Made by a program: the position numbers and the translations under genes
Shown: in pieces, positions 31,415-39,077 of the stretch
Position numbering within the stretch: position 1 is the first letter of the stretch
Layout of the letters: every line of letters begins with the position of its first letter
Notes under the pieces: model-generated
Seen by the model: the letters and a program-made list of their open reading frames with translations, nothing else
The model's database searches: none
Told to the model about the DNA's origin: nothing
From: an uncultured Clostridia bacterium
GTDB lineage: Bacteria; Bacillota; Clostridia; Christensenellales; Pumilibacteraceae
DNA: 43,465 nt
NCBI GenBank assembly: GCA_934277845.1
Contig: CAKQVV010000006.1
Coordinates: 1-43,465 of the forward strand
Reading direction: 5' to 3'

Positions 31415-31439
31415 GCTTTTCTTTTCGGGATTGTCTTTT

Positions 31440-31500
31440 TTTACGTCATCCTGAGGGAGCGACTTTCCGCGACCGCGAGGATCTCCTGCATCAGGAACGA
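31440..31500 (+). repeat. Fragment of a CGTCATCCTGAG-type dispersed repeat
   Basis: TACGTCATCCTGAGGGAGCG at 31443-31462 followed by GCGAGGATCTCC resembles the CGTCATCCTGAGCG...GAGGATCTC repeat found scattered in many bacterial genomes. Similar words (TACGTCATTCAGGG) occur at 13769. The gap between the preceding gene and the tRNA holds nothing else but the tRNA promoter. Confidence 0.45.
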
Positions 31501-31573
31501 GTATAAACGGGTATTCGTTTCGTCCGCATCCAAATAAAAATCATCAAAAAATCGTAAAACATAGTCAAATCGA

Positions 31574-31602
31574 TTGACATATTACGCGGGTTTTAGTATA
31601 AT
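31574..31602 (+). promoter_or_regulatory. Consensus promoter of tRNA-Leu
   Basis: TTGACA at 31574-31579 and TATAAT at 31597-31602 with exactly 17 bases between; both boxes are perfect. Transcription should start near 31609, nine bases before the tRNA. Confidence 0.9.
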
Positions 31603-31617
31603 AGTCAAGTCATCTGT

Positions 31618-31700
31618 GCGAGGGTGGCGAAACTGGCAGACGCGCACGTTTGAGGGGCGTGTGGGCAACCATACGGGTTCAAGTCCCGTCCTTCGCACCA
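31618..31700 (+). tRNA. tRNA-Leu (GAG)
   Basis: Acceptor GCGAGGG pairs with CCTTCGC, the T arm is ACGGG-TTCAAGT-CCCGT, and the anticodon stem CACGT/GCGTG encloses TTGAGGG, with anticodon GAG at 31652-31654. The variable arm is long, as expected of a class II leucine tRNA, and CCA is encoded. It reads CUC and CUU codons. Confidence 0.95.
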
Positions 31701-31701
31701 T

Positions 31702-31759
31702 AACTGGACACCAGTTTTGATACATTTGCGTATCCGAATGGGTGTCCAGTTTTTCTTTT
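31702..31759 (+). terminator. Terminator after tRNA-Leu
   Basis: AACTGGACACC at 31702-31712 pairs perfectly with GGTGTCCAGTT at 31741-31751 across a 28-base loop and is followed by a T-rich tract. It begins two bases after the tRNA. Confidence 0.75.
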
Positions 31760-31781
31760 AAGCATTACGGAGGAAAATATT

Positions 31782-32243
31782 ATGAGGAGGATTCGAAACT
31801 CTGCAAAAGCACTTATCATCAAAGACGGAAAAATGGCCGCTATCAAAATCAGAGATGCTGGTGAAGAATGGTATATTATGCCTGGCGGTGGTCAAGAAGC
31901 AGAAGAAACGCTAAATGAAGCTGTTTGCCGTGAAGTATCAGAGGAATTAGGTATTGCTATAGAGTGCAAAGAATTGCTTTTTGTAGTGGAAGGTGTTCAT
32001 GGCGAAACCTTTCATCGTGTCGATTTGATTTTTTCTTGTGAATATATTGATAACATGCCGGATGCTGTTCTTCATGGAGATACGAATCAAGTCGGCATAG
32101 GATGGCTGGATATTTCTACGCTTAATTTGCAGCCCTTGTATCCTTCGAAATTAAGACGACAGATTATGAATTATTATCAAGGGAAACCATACAAAGTATA
32201 TCTTGGAAACGAAGAAGCCGGTGATCCGGAATGTCCGGATTAG
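31782..32243 (+). CDS. Nudix hydrolase, probably acquired
   Basis: 153 residues with a full Nudix box, GGGQEAEETLNEAVCREVSEELGI given in parts: GGGQEAEETLNEAV then CREVSEELGI (G-x5-E-x7-REVSEELG). Nudix enzymes hydrolyse nucleoside diphosphates linked to another group; the substrate is not evident. Codon use is clearly AT-richer than in neighbouring genes (for example GAA, AAT, GAT, CTT-rich), and it sits directly after a tRNA gene and its terminator, a common insertion spot. The ribosome binding site is GGAGGAAA. It is followed by its own terminator. Horizontal transfer is the likely origin. Confidence 0.85.
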   Translation: MRRIRNSAKALIIKDGKMAAIKIRDAGEEWYIMPGGGQEAEETLNEAVCREVSEELGIAIECKELLFVVEGVHGETFHRVDLIFSCEYIDNMPDAVLHGDTNQVGIGWLDISTLNLQPLYPSKLRRQIMNYYQGKPYKVYLGNEEAGDPECPD

Positions 32244-32354
32244 AAGTATGCAGCATCTTCTGCAAATACGGTGTGCACCATTTAACGATTTCCAAACATT
32301 TTAACGGAAAGGTGACAAGGTGTGCATTTCGTATCAAAATAGGTCTTTAGTTTC

Positions 32355-32390
32355 AAAGAAACCGACACCGAAGCGTGTCAGTTTCTTTTA
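32355..32390 (+). terminator. Terminator after the Nudix gene
   Basis: AAAGAAAC (32355-32362) and GACAC pair with GTGTC and GTTTCTTT (32381-32388), with one mismatch, followed by TTA. It lies about 110 bases after the Nudix stop and insulates the next gene. Confidence 0.65.
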
Positions 32391-32417
32391 TCTCAATTAC
32401 GTGGAGGAAGTATCGTA

Positions 32418-33767
32418 ATGGAAGTCGAAATCACAAAAACGTTTGAGTGCGACGTGCTTGTCGTGGGCGGCGGTGTTGCCGGTTACGGCGCGGCCGTGGG
32501 CGCGGCGAGGAGCGGCGCGAAAGTCATTCTTGCCGAAGCGAACGGCTATCTCGGCGGTTGCGCCACGGCTGGGCTCGTAGCGCCGTTTATGACTTGCTAC
32601 GACCGCATGGGCGAAAATCAAATAATCCGCGGGGCGTTCGACGATCTCGTCAGACGGCTTGTGAAAGAGGGCGGCGCGGTTCCGCCCGAGGATTGTCGGA
32701 AAATGGACGGATACTCTGGGTACAAACCGTTTCACTCCGGGCATCTCGGCACTACGCCGTTCGACAAGGAAGCGATGAAACGCGTCATGGAAGAAACGTG
32801 TATCGAAGCGGGCATCGACCTCAGATACCATTATCTTCTTGTGGCGGCGGAGAAAACCGACAGACGAGTGACCTCGTGCGTTTTCGCGACCAGAAACGGT
32901 TTTTACGGAATCAAGGCTAAAGCGTTTATCGACTGCAGCGGCGAAGCGGACCTTGCGTATCGCGCGGGCGCGGAATATATGTTCGGCGGCGAGAACGGCG
33001 AACTTCAGCCGCCGTCAACGTTTTTCCTTATTGACGGAGTGGACGAAGCGGTGGTCGCCGCTCACATGGGCAATCACTCTTTACCCGAGCGCGAACGCAG
33101 ATATATGGACATGATCGACGAAGCGCGTAAGCGCGGCGAGTTCCCTTGCGGCACCGAGAAAGTACGCATTTTCAAGCAACCGGGCAACATTTTCGCGGTC
33201 AATATGTGCCAGATCGACGAGCCGTTCGACGTGAACGACCCCGATCTTGTCACCAAAGCGGAAATCGAGGGCAGACGGCAAGTCAAAATCATATTCGATT
33301 TTCTCAAAAAGTATATTCCCGGGTTTGAAAATATCCGACTTTTGCAGTCGTCGGATAACCTCGGGATCCGCGAGTCGAGAAGAGTGGTCGGCGAGTACGT
33401 TCTCCGTCACGACGATATCTTAAACTCGACGATATTCGACGACGCGATCGTGATTTTGTCCAACACCGTAGACGTGCATGCCTCGACGAAAGTCGTGTAT
33501 ACGCCCACTGAAACTACTTCGTCTTACTCGATCCCGTACCGCTCGATAGTTTCGAAAGACTTCGATAATCTCTGGATGGCGGGCAAAAACGTTTCCGCGG
33601 ACAGATTCGCTCACGGCGCGGTGCGCGTAATGACGCCATCGTTGGCGATGGGGCAGGCGGCGGGAATCGCCGCGGCAATCGCGTGCAAGACCGGCGTATC
33701 CGCCGTGAACGTTCCCTACGCCGACCTCAAAAAAGCGCTTCTCGACCAAGGCGCTTACCTCGGTTGA
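32418..33767 (+). CDS. FAD-dependent oxidoreductase (FAD_oxidored family)
   Basis: 449 residues. FAD-binding N terminus DVLVVGGGVAGYGAAVGAAR, then EANGYLGGCATAGLVAPF with the cysteine seen in this family, AFIDCSGEADLAYRAGAEY, and a C-terminal MAGKNVSADRFAHGAVRVMT with SLAMGQAAGIAAA. Members oxidise small organic substrates, some linked to carbohydrate utilisation, but no substrate can be named. GGAGGAAG precedes the start. No promoter is evident in the gap after the Nudix gene. It ends at a strong bidirectional terminator facing a gene on the other strand. Confidence 0.8.
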   Translation: MEVEITKTFECDVLVVGGGVAGYGAAVGAARSGAKVILAEANGYLGGCATAGLVAPFMTCYDRMGENQIIRGAFDDLVRRLVKEGGAVPPEDCRKMDGYSGYKPFHSGHLGTTPFDKEAMKRVMEETCIEAGIDLRYHYLLVAAEKTDRRVTSCVFATRNGFYGIKAKAFIDCSGEADLAYRAGAEYMFGGENGELQPPSTFFLIDGVDEAVVAAHMGNHSLPERERRYMDMIDEARKRGEFPCGTEKVRIFKQPGNIFAVNMCQIDEPFDVNDPDLVTKAEIEGRRQVKIIFDFLKKYIPGFENIRLLQSSDNLGIRESRRVVGEYVLRHDDILNSTIFDDAIVILSNTVDVHASTKVVYTPTETTSSYSIPYRSIVSKDFDNLWMAGKNVSADRFAHGAVRVMTPSLAMGQAAGIAAAIACKTGVSAVNVPYADLKKALLDQGAYLG

Positions 33768-33832
33768 GGTATCGACCGTTTTTATCCTTATAATAAAATC
33801 ACAAAAAAAAACGAAATCACCCCGGCAAAAAT

Positions 33833-33866
33833 AAAGACAGTCGCGTTTTTGGCGACTGTCTTTTCC
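33833..33866. terminator. Bidirectional terminator between convergent genes
   Basis: AAAGACAGTCGC (33833-33844) and GCGACTGTCTTT (33852-33863) form a perfect 12-bp stem with a seven-base loop. The T and A runs on its sides allow it to end transcripts of both the oxidoreductase gene and the DUF308-like gene. Confidence 0.85.
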
Positions 33867-33892
33867 GATAATATCAAATAATAATCTGTCCG

Positions 33893-34789
33893 TCAGTTTT
33901 CGTTATTTTCGTCGTCGGGTTTAACGACCACGGTTTCGATCACGTCGTCCGCAGCGTTGTCGCCAAGTTCGGCAGGCATATCGATGTCCGGCTCGGCGTT
34001 GACGGAATCGGTCGCGTTGTCATTGTCCGGTTCAATATCCGGCTCGATCGCTTCGGCTTTCCTGCGCTTACCGAACAGCGAGAAACCGCGCTTTTTAGCC
34101 TCGGTTTTATTTGCTTTTTCCGCGACGGCTTCGACTTCTTCGCGATCGGCTTCGGCTTCCGCATTTTCTATGGCGGCTTCCACATTTTCGATCGGCTCGG
34201 CGTCGGCAGAGACTTCGGCAAGTATCGCTTTTTTATGCTTGCGCTCGACAGCAGGGACGTAGAAGGTAATGAAAACGTTTTGAATTGCGTCCAGGATCAT
34301 AATAATGCCCATGATGACGGAGCAAACCTTGACGGAAGCCGGCGGCCATTTAATCAGGAACAATCCGCCCGCGACGGTGAGTACCGCCAGCACGAGGACG
34401 ATCCACCACGCGGCGTTTTTGACCTGTTTGGACATGATTGCGGTGTGAAGTTTGAACGAGCCGTCGATCATCACGATCACGCCGATAAACAACGCCAGCA
34501 AAGCGACCGCGTCGTCGTTGCGCTTGATCAGCAGGAAAATACCGGAAAACAGCGCGACGGCGGCACCGAGCAGCGAGAAAAAGAACTTTGCCTTGCGTTC
34601 CTTGTCGGTCAGCGCGAGAATAACTTCCACGACGCCGTAAACTATGGTAATGATCGAAATCGTGAGAACGGCTTTGGGCAGCGCGTCCTCGGGAAACGAG
34701 ATCAGACAGATGCCGGCGGCGAGGAACAGCACGGCGAACATCAGAACGCCCCAACTGTACGACGCCAGCGACTTAAAAAATTTTTTCAT
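33893..34789 (-). CDS. DUF308/HdeD-like membrane protein with acidic tail
   Basis: 298 residues. Six membrane helices fall in the first 175 residues (for example VLMFAVLFLAAGICLISF, IVLVLAVLTVAGGLFLI, VIMGIIMILDAIQNVFI), a repeated two-helix plan as in HdeD/DUF308 proteins. The last 120 residues are very rich in Glu, Asp and Ala with a KKRGFSLFGKRRKAEA patch, and are probably disordered. Role unknown; in other bacteria HdeD-like proteins are tied to envelope or acid stress. It has a consensus promoter and a GGGAGG ribosome binding site. Confidence 0.75.
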   Translation of the reverse strand: MKKFFKSLASYSWGVLMFAVLFLAAGICLISFPEDALPKAVLTISIITIVYGVVEVILALTDKERKAKFFFSLLGAAVALFSGIFLLIKRNDDAVALLALFIGVIVMIDGSFKLHTAIMSKQVKNAAWWIVLVLAVLTVAGGLFLIKWPPASVKVCSVIMGIIMILDAIQNVFITFYVPAVERKHKKAILAEVSADAEPIENVEAAIENAEAEADREEVEAVAEKANKTEAKKRGFSLFGKRRKAEAIEPDIEPDNDNATDSVNAEPDIDMPAELGDNAADDVIETVVVKPDDENNEN

Positions 34790-34821
34790 GATTAGCCTCC
34801 CGAATTACGGAACTTTCAATA

Positions 34822-34850
34822 ATTATATCAGCGTCAAAGCATTTTGTCAA
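34822..34850 (-). promoter_or_regulatory. Consensus promoter of the DUF308-like gene
   Basis: On the minus strand TTGACA (34845-34850) and TATAAT (34822-34827) are 17 bases apart, with perfect boxes. The leader is about 25 bases long, with GGGAGG at 34797-34802. Confidence 0.85.
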
Positions 34851-34923
34851 CTCTGCCGCGAACGCTTGTTTACGCTTTTGCAAATCCGTATAATTTTATG
34901 TGACGAAGCCGCGTCGCGTTCCG

Positions 34924-35790
34924 CTAGTGCCGCGCCGGCAGCATTGTTTTGCGATAGGCGGACGGAGTAAGCCCGGTCACCTGCTTGAATCGCACGAAAA
35001 AATTAGTCGGATCGGAAAAACCGCACCGCGCGCCGATTTCCGTCACGGACAAGTCCTCGCCCAGCAGTTTGCACGCAACCGACACCCGGTAACGAATAAG
35101 ATAGCGTATGGGCGAAACGCCGCCTGTGTGCCGCTTGAACAACGTGACGAGATAGCACCTGTCGACGTGCGCGACGCGCGCAAGGTCGTCGAGAGTGATG
35201 GGACGCATATAGTTTTCGGCGATATAATCGGTCACCGCCTTGACCGAGGAATTGCGGACGGGCGAGGTTTCTTCGCGCGGGGCGGGGAGCGCGGCGGAGA
35301 TCGCGCCAAGCAGCCGATAGCAAACGGACAGCGTTTCGAGCGAAGCGAACTTGTTCTTTTCCGGCGCAAGTTCCGTCAGACGAACAAAAGACTTTTCCAC
35401 ATCATTGTTTTCGCCCAGAAAAATAACCGGATTATCCTCGGTAAGTCCGATCGCCGACAAAAATCGTTCGAAACCGTCGCCGTTAAAACACGCCCAGTAG
35501 TACGAGTACGGATCGACCTCGTAGGACTTGTAGTAATGATACCGTTGTTTCGGGAGCAAAAACAACGCGCCGCGTCCGAGAGCATATAGCACGTCGTTCA
35601 CAAAAAATTCGCCCTTGCCGCGCACGACGTACTGAATACAGTAGTCATAGCGTTTGTCCGTCGTAAAGTACTGATAAGGCTGATCGGCGAGAAGTCCGAC
35701 GTGCGTGAGAAAAACGTTGGAAAATTCCAGCGTGTCCACCGGCTCGGAAATCTTGTCCACCGCCCGTAATTTTTCTTGTGTTTTATCCAT
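34924..35790 (-). CDS. AraC-family transcriptional regulator
   Basis: 288 residues from the ATG at 35790. The N-terminal cupin-like part (RYDYCIQYVVRGKGEFFVND, then FLLPKQRYHYYKS) should bind a sugar-like ligand. The C-terminal 100 residues hold two helix-turn-helix units: ITLDDLARVAHVDRCYLVTL and VTEIGARCGFSDPTNFFVRF with the closing TGLTPSAYRK. A longer frame begins at 35838, but the promoter boxes lie at 35797-35826, so the message starts at the ATG itself. It is divergent from the GH109-like gene and probably activates it when a glycan-derived ligand is present. Confidence 0.9.
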   Translation of the reverse strand: MDKTQEKLRAVDKISEPVDTLEFSNVFLTHVGLLADQPYQYFTTDKRYDYCIQYVVRGKGEFFVNDVLYALGRGALFLLPKQRYHYYKSYEVDPYSYYWACFNGDGFERFLSAIGLTEDNPVIFLGENNDVEKSFVRLTELAPEKNKFASLETLSVCYRLLGAISAALPAPREETSPVRNSSVKAVTDYIAENYMRPITLDDLARVAHVDRCYLVTLFKRHTGGVSPIRYLIRYRVSVACKLLGEDLSVTEIGARCGFSDPTNFFVRFKQVTGLTPSAYRKTMLPARH

Positions 35791-35796
35791 ATTGCC

Positions 35797-35826
35797 ATTA
35801 TAACCCGAAACCGCGCCGTCGGTCAA
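35797..35826 (-). promoter_or_regulatory. Promoter of the AraC-family gene, leaderless
   Basis: On the minus strand TTGACC (35821-35826), an 18-base spacer and TATAAT (35797-35802); only six bases separate the -10 box from the ATG at 35790, so the transcript probably begins at the start codon. The spacer shares GACG and TTTCGGGT with the DeoR gene promoter. Confidence 0.65.
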
Positions 35827-35868
35827 TGAAAAAAACAATATTATTAAGTTTTATGCAAAAATAATCTA

Positions 35869-35897
35869 TTGATTTCGGTGTAAAAGCGTAATATAAT
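35869..35897 (+). promoter_or_regulatory. Promoter of the GH109-like gene
   Basis: TTGATT at 35869-35874, a 17-base spacer and TATAAT at 35892-35897. The leader is about 37 bases. It faces away from the AraC-gene promoter about 40 bases off, so the regulator could act on both from this gap. Confidence 0.75.
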
Positions 35898-35940
35898 ATA
35901 GTTATTAAAAATACAAACCGAACGTAAAGGAAAACGCAGA

Positions 35941-37182
35941 ATGAAAAAAGTAAAAATGGCGGTTATCGGATTAGGTCAGCGCGGAAGCGGACTTACGGGC
36001 ACGCTGCTCGCAATAGACGAAGCGGATATTATGTATGTGTGCGATCTTTATGAGGACAGAATAGCCGCCGAAATCGAAAGAGTGGAAAAGGCAAGGGGAG
36101 TGAAACCGAAGGGTACGACCGACTACCGCGAAGTGCTGGCATCGTCCGACGTCGACGCGGTGCTTGTGTCCACCTGCTGGTCGGAACACGTCCCCATCGC
36201 CGTTGCCGCAATGAAGGCGGGCAAAGCCGTTGCGCTGGAAGTGGGCGGCGCGTACGATATCGACGACTGTCACCGTCTTGTTGCCGCGTGGGAAGAAACC
36301 CGCGTGCCGTTCATGTTCATGGAGAACTGCTGTTTCGACCGCTTTGAAATGCTGACGACCTCGCTCGTCCGCAACGGCGTGCTGGGCGAAATCGTGCATT
36401 GTCACGGCGCGTACAGCCATGATCTCCGCGACGAAATCCTCGGCGGCAACGTGAACCGGCATTACAGACTGGAAAACTACCGCAACCGCAACTGCGAAAA
36501 TTACCCCACGCACGAACTGGGCCCGATCGCCAAACTTCTCGACATAAACCGCGGCAACCGTATGGTTTCGCTCTCGTCGTTCGCGTCCAAATCGGTGGGG
36601 CTTACCGAGTTTTCCTATTCGGACAAGAACCCCGATCCCGCGCTTAAAGGCGCAAAATTCCGTCAGGGCGACGTGATCACCACCGTAATCACCTGCGCCG
36701 GCGGCGAAACTATCACGCTTACGCTCAACACCACGCTGCCCGGTTATTACTCGCGCGAGTTTACCGTGCGCGGCACGAAAGGCACCTGCAATCAGGAAGC
36801 CAACATGGTTATTCTCGACGACGGCTCGGGGCACAAGTACTGGGAACCGCATCTCACGCTCGGACACTTCATGAACAACGCCGACGAATACAAGCGGTAC
36901 CTGCCCGCAGAGTGGCGCGACATCACCGAAGAACAGTTAAAACTCGGTCACGGCGGCATGGATTTTATCGAGTTCCGCAAATTTATCGACGCGTTTCTGA
37001 ACGGCACGGAAATGCCTGTCGACGTTTACGACGCGGCGTCCTGGATGGCGGTTTCGGCTCTTTCCGAACAATCGATCGCGCTCGGCGGCGCGCCCGTCGC
37101 GTTTCCCGACTTTACCGGCGGCGCGTGGGTGACGAGAAAACCGCACGACGTGACGGAATATCCCGTGATAAAACGTGATTGA
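35941..37182 (+). CDS. Gfo/Idh/MocA-family protein, GH109-like NAD-dependent glycosidase
   Basis: 413 residues. N-terminal Rossmann fold with AVIGLGQRGSGLTGTLL, then the catalytic-domain stretch MENCCFDRFEMLTTSLVRNG, VHCHGAYSHDLRDEI and YPTHELGPIAKLLDINRGNR, which follows the glycoside hydrolase family 109 pattern. Those enzymes use bound NAD to split sugars by an oxidation-elimination-addition cycle. No signal peptide is seen, so it would act in the cytoplasm on imported sugars. It has its own promoter and is controlled most likely by the divergent AraC-type protein. A simple sugar dehydrogenase is the alternative. Confidence 0.75.
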   Translation: MKKVKMAVIGLGQRGSGLTGTLLAIDEADIMYVCDLYEDRIAAEIERVEKARGVKPKGTTDYREVLASSDVDAVLVSTCWSEHVPIAVAAMKAGKAVALEVGGAYDIDDCHRLVAAWEETRVPFMFMENCCFDRFEMLTTSLVRNGVLGEIVHCHGAYSHDLRDEILGGNVNRHYRLENYRNRNCENYPTHELGPIAKLLDINRGNRMVSLSSFASKSVGLTEFSYSDKNPDPALKGAKFRQGDVITTVITCAGGETITLTLNTTLPGYYSREFTVRGTKGTCNQEANMVILDDGSGHKYWEPHLTLGHFMNNADEYKRYLPAEWRDITEEQLKLGHGGMDFIEFRKFIDAFLNGTEMPVDVYDAASWMAVSALSEQSIALGGAPVAFPDFTGGAWVTRKPHDVTEYPVIKRD

Positions 37183-37266
37183 CGGCGTAATGGCGCAATA
37201 AGTGAAAAGAAACGACCAAAAAGCGCGAAGAAGCGGCTTTTTCAAGACTTTTCAGGGGAGATTTAT

Positions 37267-37730
37267 ATGACTAAAACAAATAAAATCGTGACTGCGGCGG
37301 TCGTTTTATTCGTAATTGTCTTGTGCGGAGGATTACTTATTGTCCTTTTAACGCATAAAAAAAATACCGACGTAAAACCCGCTAAAATTCAATACAACGC
37401 CTCTTTCGGAGAAAAATTCGAAAAACAATATCCCATAAGCACGCTTGCTTTCACGGATAATATGACCGTTGCGCCGTATACTTACAAGGATACGGAACTG
37501 TTTTCGGGCAAACGCATTACCAAAATAGCCGCGCCCGTAGGTACGGTTACGGCTGTTGACGACAATCAATATTTTACGCTGTGGGTAATTAAATCCGAAT
37601 GGATATTGCCGCTATCGACGGGTACGATTATTCGAAATACACGAGCGACGGCTTGCACCCCAACGAGCAAGGCATGGATTTAATTACCGACTTGTTTGTA
37701 AGAACGCTTAAAAGCGTATACGAAAAATAA
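37267..37730 (+). pseudogene. Broken SGNH/GDSL hydrolase (membrane-anchored)
   Basis: The frame from ATG 37267 runs to 37683 and gives an N-terminal membrane helix (KIVTAAVVLFVIVLCGGLLI) and about 90 further residues. After about 37590 the sensible reading continues in another frame: MDIAAIDGYDYSKYTSDGLH then PNEQGMDLIT and a stop at 37728-37730. DGLHPNEQG is the final catalytic block of SGNH hydrolases (Asp and His). The central catalytic serine block (GDS) is missing, so there was a deletion plus frameshift. The gene is a decayed esterase-like surface protein. It lies 84 bases after the GH109-like gene. Confidence 0.65.
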
Positions 37731-38039
37731 TCTTCAGGAGAACAATATATGACCGATACGTCGGTTGTCGGTTTCTCAAACGGTTTATCTGTATGAAAAT
37801 CTCTTTGCTGTAGATTGTCCGCCGCTTTTCCGACAGTTTAGTGCAAAAAAAACGGTATTTGCCGTCCTTGCTCTGTTTTCCGCGTAAATGAAGCGTTTTC
37901 ATTAGATTCAGCGCGGTTTTATGGTAATCGTGTCACGTTTTGTCTTTAACGCTCACAAATTCCTCTATATCCATTCCTATCCGTTATAATACAATCTTGA
38001 ATTCAGGCGAGTAAATTTCGTTCTTTTTTTTGATATAAG
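37731..38039. other. Gap without an intact gene, holding a possible decayed minus-strand frame
   Basis: Nothing intact is seen. On the minus strand a short frame (about 37990-37740) reads MDIEEFVSVKDKT, a TGA stop, then HDYHKTALNLMKTLHLRGKQ and onward to about 37708. The sense before and after the stop looks continuous, as if one codon had mutated. No family is recognised. The rest is AT-rich and featureless except for the terminator that follows. Confidence 0.3.
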
Positions 38040-38085
38040 ATATGCACCACAAATGTCGGACGCTTTAGAGGGTGCATATTTTTTT
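38040..38085 (+). terminator. Terminator downstream of the broken hydrolase
   Basis: ATATGCACC (38040-38048) and GGTGCATAT (38071-38079) pair perfectly over a 22-base loop and are followed by seven T residues on the plus strand. Confidence 0.75.
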
Positions 38086-38106
38086 ATATTGCGTTGATTT
38101 CGGGAA

Positions 38107-38850
38107 TTATTTGATTCGAGCGCCAGTAAGCCCTGCGACAGGCGCGGGGAGCGGACGGTCGCTGACGATAGCCGTAAGTTCGCCCGCGTCGCAAAGTTTG
38201 TGATAGTAAGTCTTGCCGATCTTTTCGTGAGCGCATAAAAGCACGGATTTTTTCGCCCGCTTCATCATCGCGCGCCGCACGATATTTTCTTCGATGGAAA
38301 TGTCCGTCGCCTCGCCCGCTTCATTCAGTCCGCGACATGAAAAGAACGCAATATCGGCGTTATAGCGCGAGATCGCGTCCAGCGCGTCCTGTCCCGACAA
38401 CGTGCGGAGAGTGGGAATAAGATTGCCGCCCGTGGAAATCGCGGGTACGCCGTACTTATCGAGTTCGATCAGCGCGCTCAGTCCGTTTGTCACTACGCGC
38501 ACGTTGCGGCGACGGGCGATGTACGGCACGAGTCTGAGCGACGACGACGCGCCGTCCAGCATCACCAGCGTATCGTCGGCAAGAAATTTCGCCGCCTCTT
38601 CCGCCATGATTTCTTTTTCGCGGTAGTCCTCGTACTCTCTGAGCGCAAACGGGATCTTCGGGTTGTCCGCGTCGGCGATAAAGACCGCCCCTCCGTGAGT
38701 ACGGCGAAGATAACCTTCTTTTTCCAGTTCGTTCAGACTTCGGCGCACCGACGGCTCGCTTGAATAAAGCCGTGCGGCGAGATCTTTGACCGCCGCTTTT
38801 TTCTCGGAAATCAGTATTTTGAGAATTTCCTTTTCGCGTTCTTTCATCAT
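38107..38850 (-). CDS. DeoR-family transcriptional regulator
   Basis: 247 residues from the ATG at 38850. N-terminal winged helix: KEREKEILKILISEKKAAVK, then DLAARLYSSEPSVRRSLNEL and GYLRRTHGGAVF, the DeoR signature. The C-terminal sugar-phosphate sensing domain has MLDGASSSLRLVPYI, VVTNGLSALIEL, GGNLIPTLRTLSGQDAL and a lysine in KKSVLLCAHEKIGK. DeoR proteins usually repress sugar or polyol operons and are released by a phosphorylated sugar. A longer frame starts at 38919, but that position falls in the promoter (38891-38919), and GAGG precedes the ATG at 38850. It is divergent from the GDPD-dehydrogenase-PfkB operon. Confidence 0.9.
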   Translation of the reverse strand: MMKEREKEILKILISEKKAAVKDLAARLYSSEPSVRRSLNELEKEGYLRRTHGGAVFIADADNPKIPFALREYEDYREKEIMAEEAAKFLADDTLVMLDGASSSLRLVPYIARRRNVRVVTNGLSALIELDKYGVPAISTGGNLIPTLRTLSGQDALDAISRYNADIAFFSCRGLNEAGEATDISIEENIVRRAMMKRAKKSVLLCAHEKIGKTYYHKLCDAGELTAIVSDRPLPAPVAGLTGARIK

Positions 38851-38890
38851 GGGATCAGTTACCTCGCCCTCGAAAGTTTTTCTATATCCG

Positions 38891-38919
38891 ATTATACCCG
38901 AAAACGCCACGTCAGTCAA
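38891..38919 (-). promoter_or_regulatory. Promoter of the DeoR-family gene
   Basis: On the minus strand TTGACT (38914-38919), a 17-base spacer and TATAAT (38891-38896). The leader is about 35 bases and contains GAGG before the start. Confidence 0.8.
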
Positions 38920-38920
38920 T

Positions 38921-38937
38921 CAAACATTGAACGTTTG
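38921..38937. promoter_or_regulatory. Imperfect palindrome, candidate DeoR operator
   Basis: CAAACATTGAACGTTTG is a 17-base imperfect palindrome (CAAAC...GTTTG) that abuts the -35 box of the DeoR gene. It lies 62 bases before the divergent promoter, so it would suit autoregulation and control of the operon. Confidence 0.4.
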
Positions 38938-38999
38938 AACGATTTTCGGCGGTGAATTTATCAAAATCGTGAATGAATGATTATTTTGCGCGGCGAGGA

Positions 39000-39028
39000 T
39001 TGACTATTTCGTCCATTTGCGCTATTAT
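39000..39028 (+). promoter_or_regulatory. Promoter of the GDPD-dehydrogenase-PfkB operon
   Basis: TTGACT at 39000-39005 and TATTAT at 39023-39028, 17 bases apart. Start of transcription near 39035 rules out the upstream ATG at 38973 as a start. Confidence 0.75.
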
Positions 39029-39077
39029 ATACTTGAATAAAAAAACAAACGGCTTTATGGAAAAAGAAGGCAATACG

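Noticed and set aside
31702..31751. Attachment-site repeat at the tRNA-Leu 3' end
   Set aside because: The inverted repeat is a normal terminator; no direct repeat of the tRNA end was found downstream of the Nudix gene.
32231..32350. Frame of 39 codons overlapping the end of the Nudix gene (MSGLEVCSIF...)
   Set aside because: No ribosome binding site and no recognisable family; it reaches nearly to the terminator but could be chance in an AT-rich stretch.
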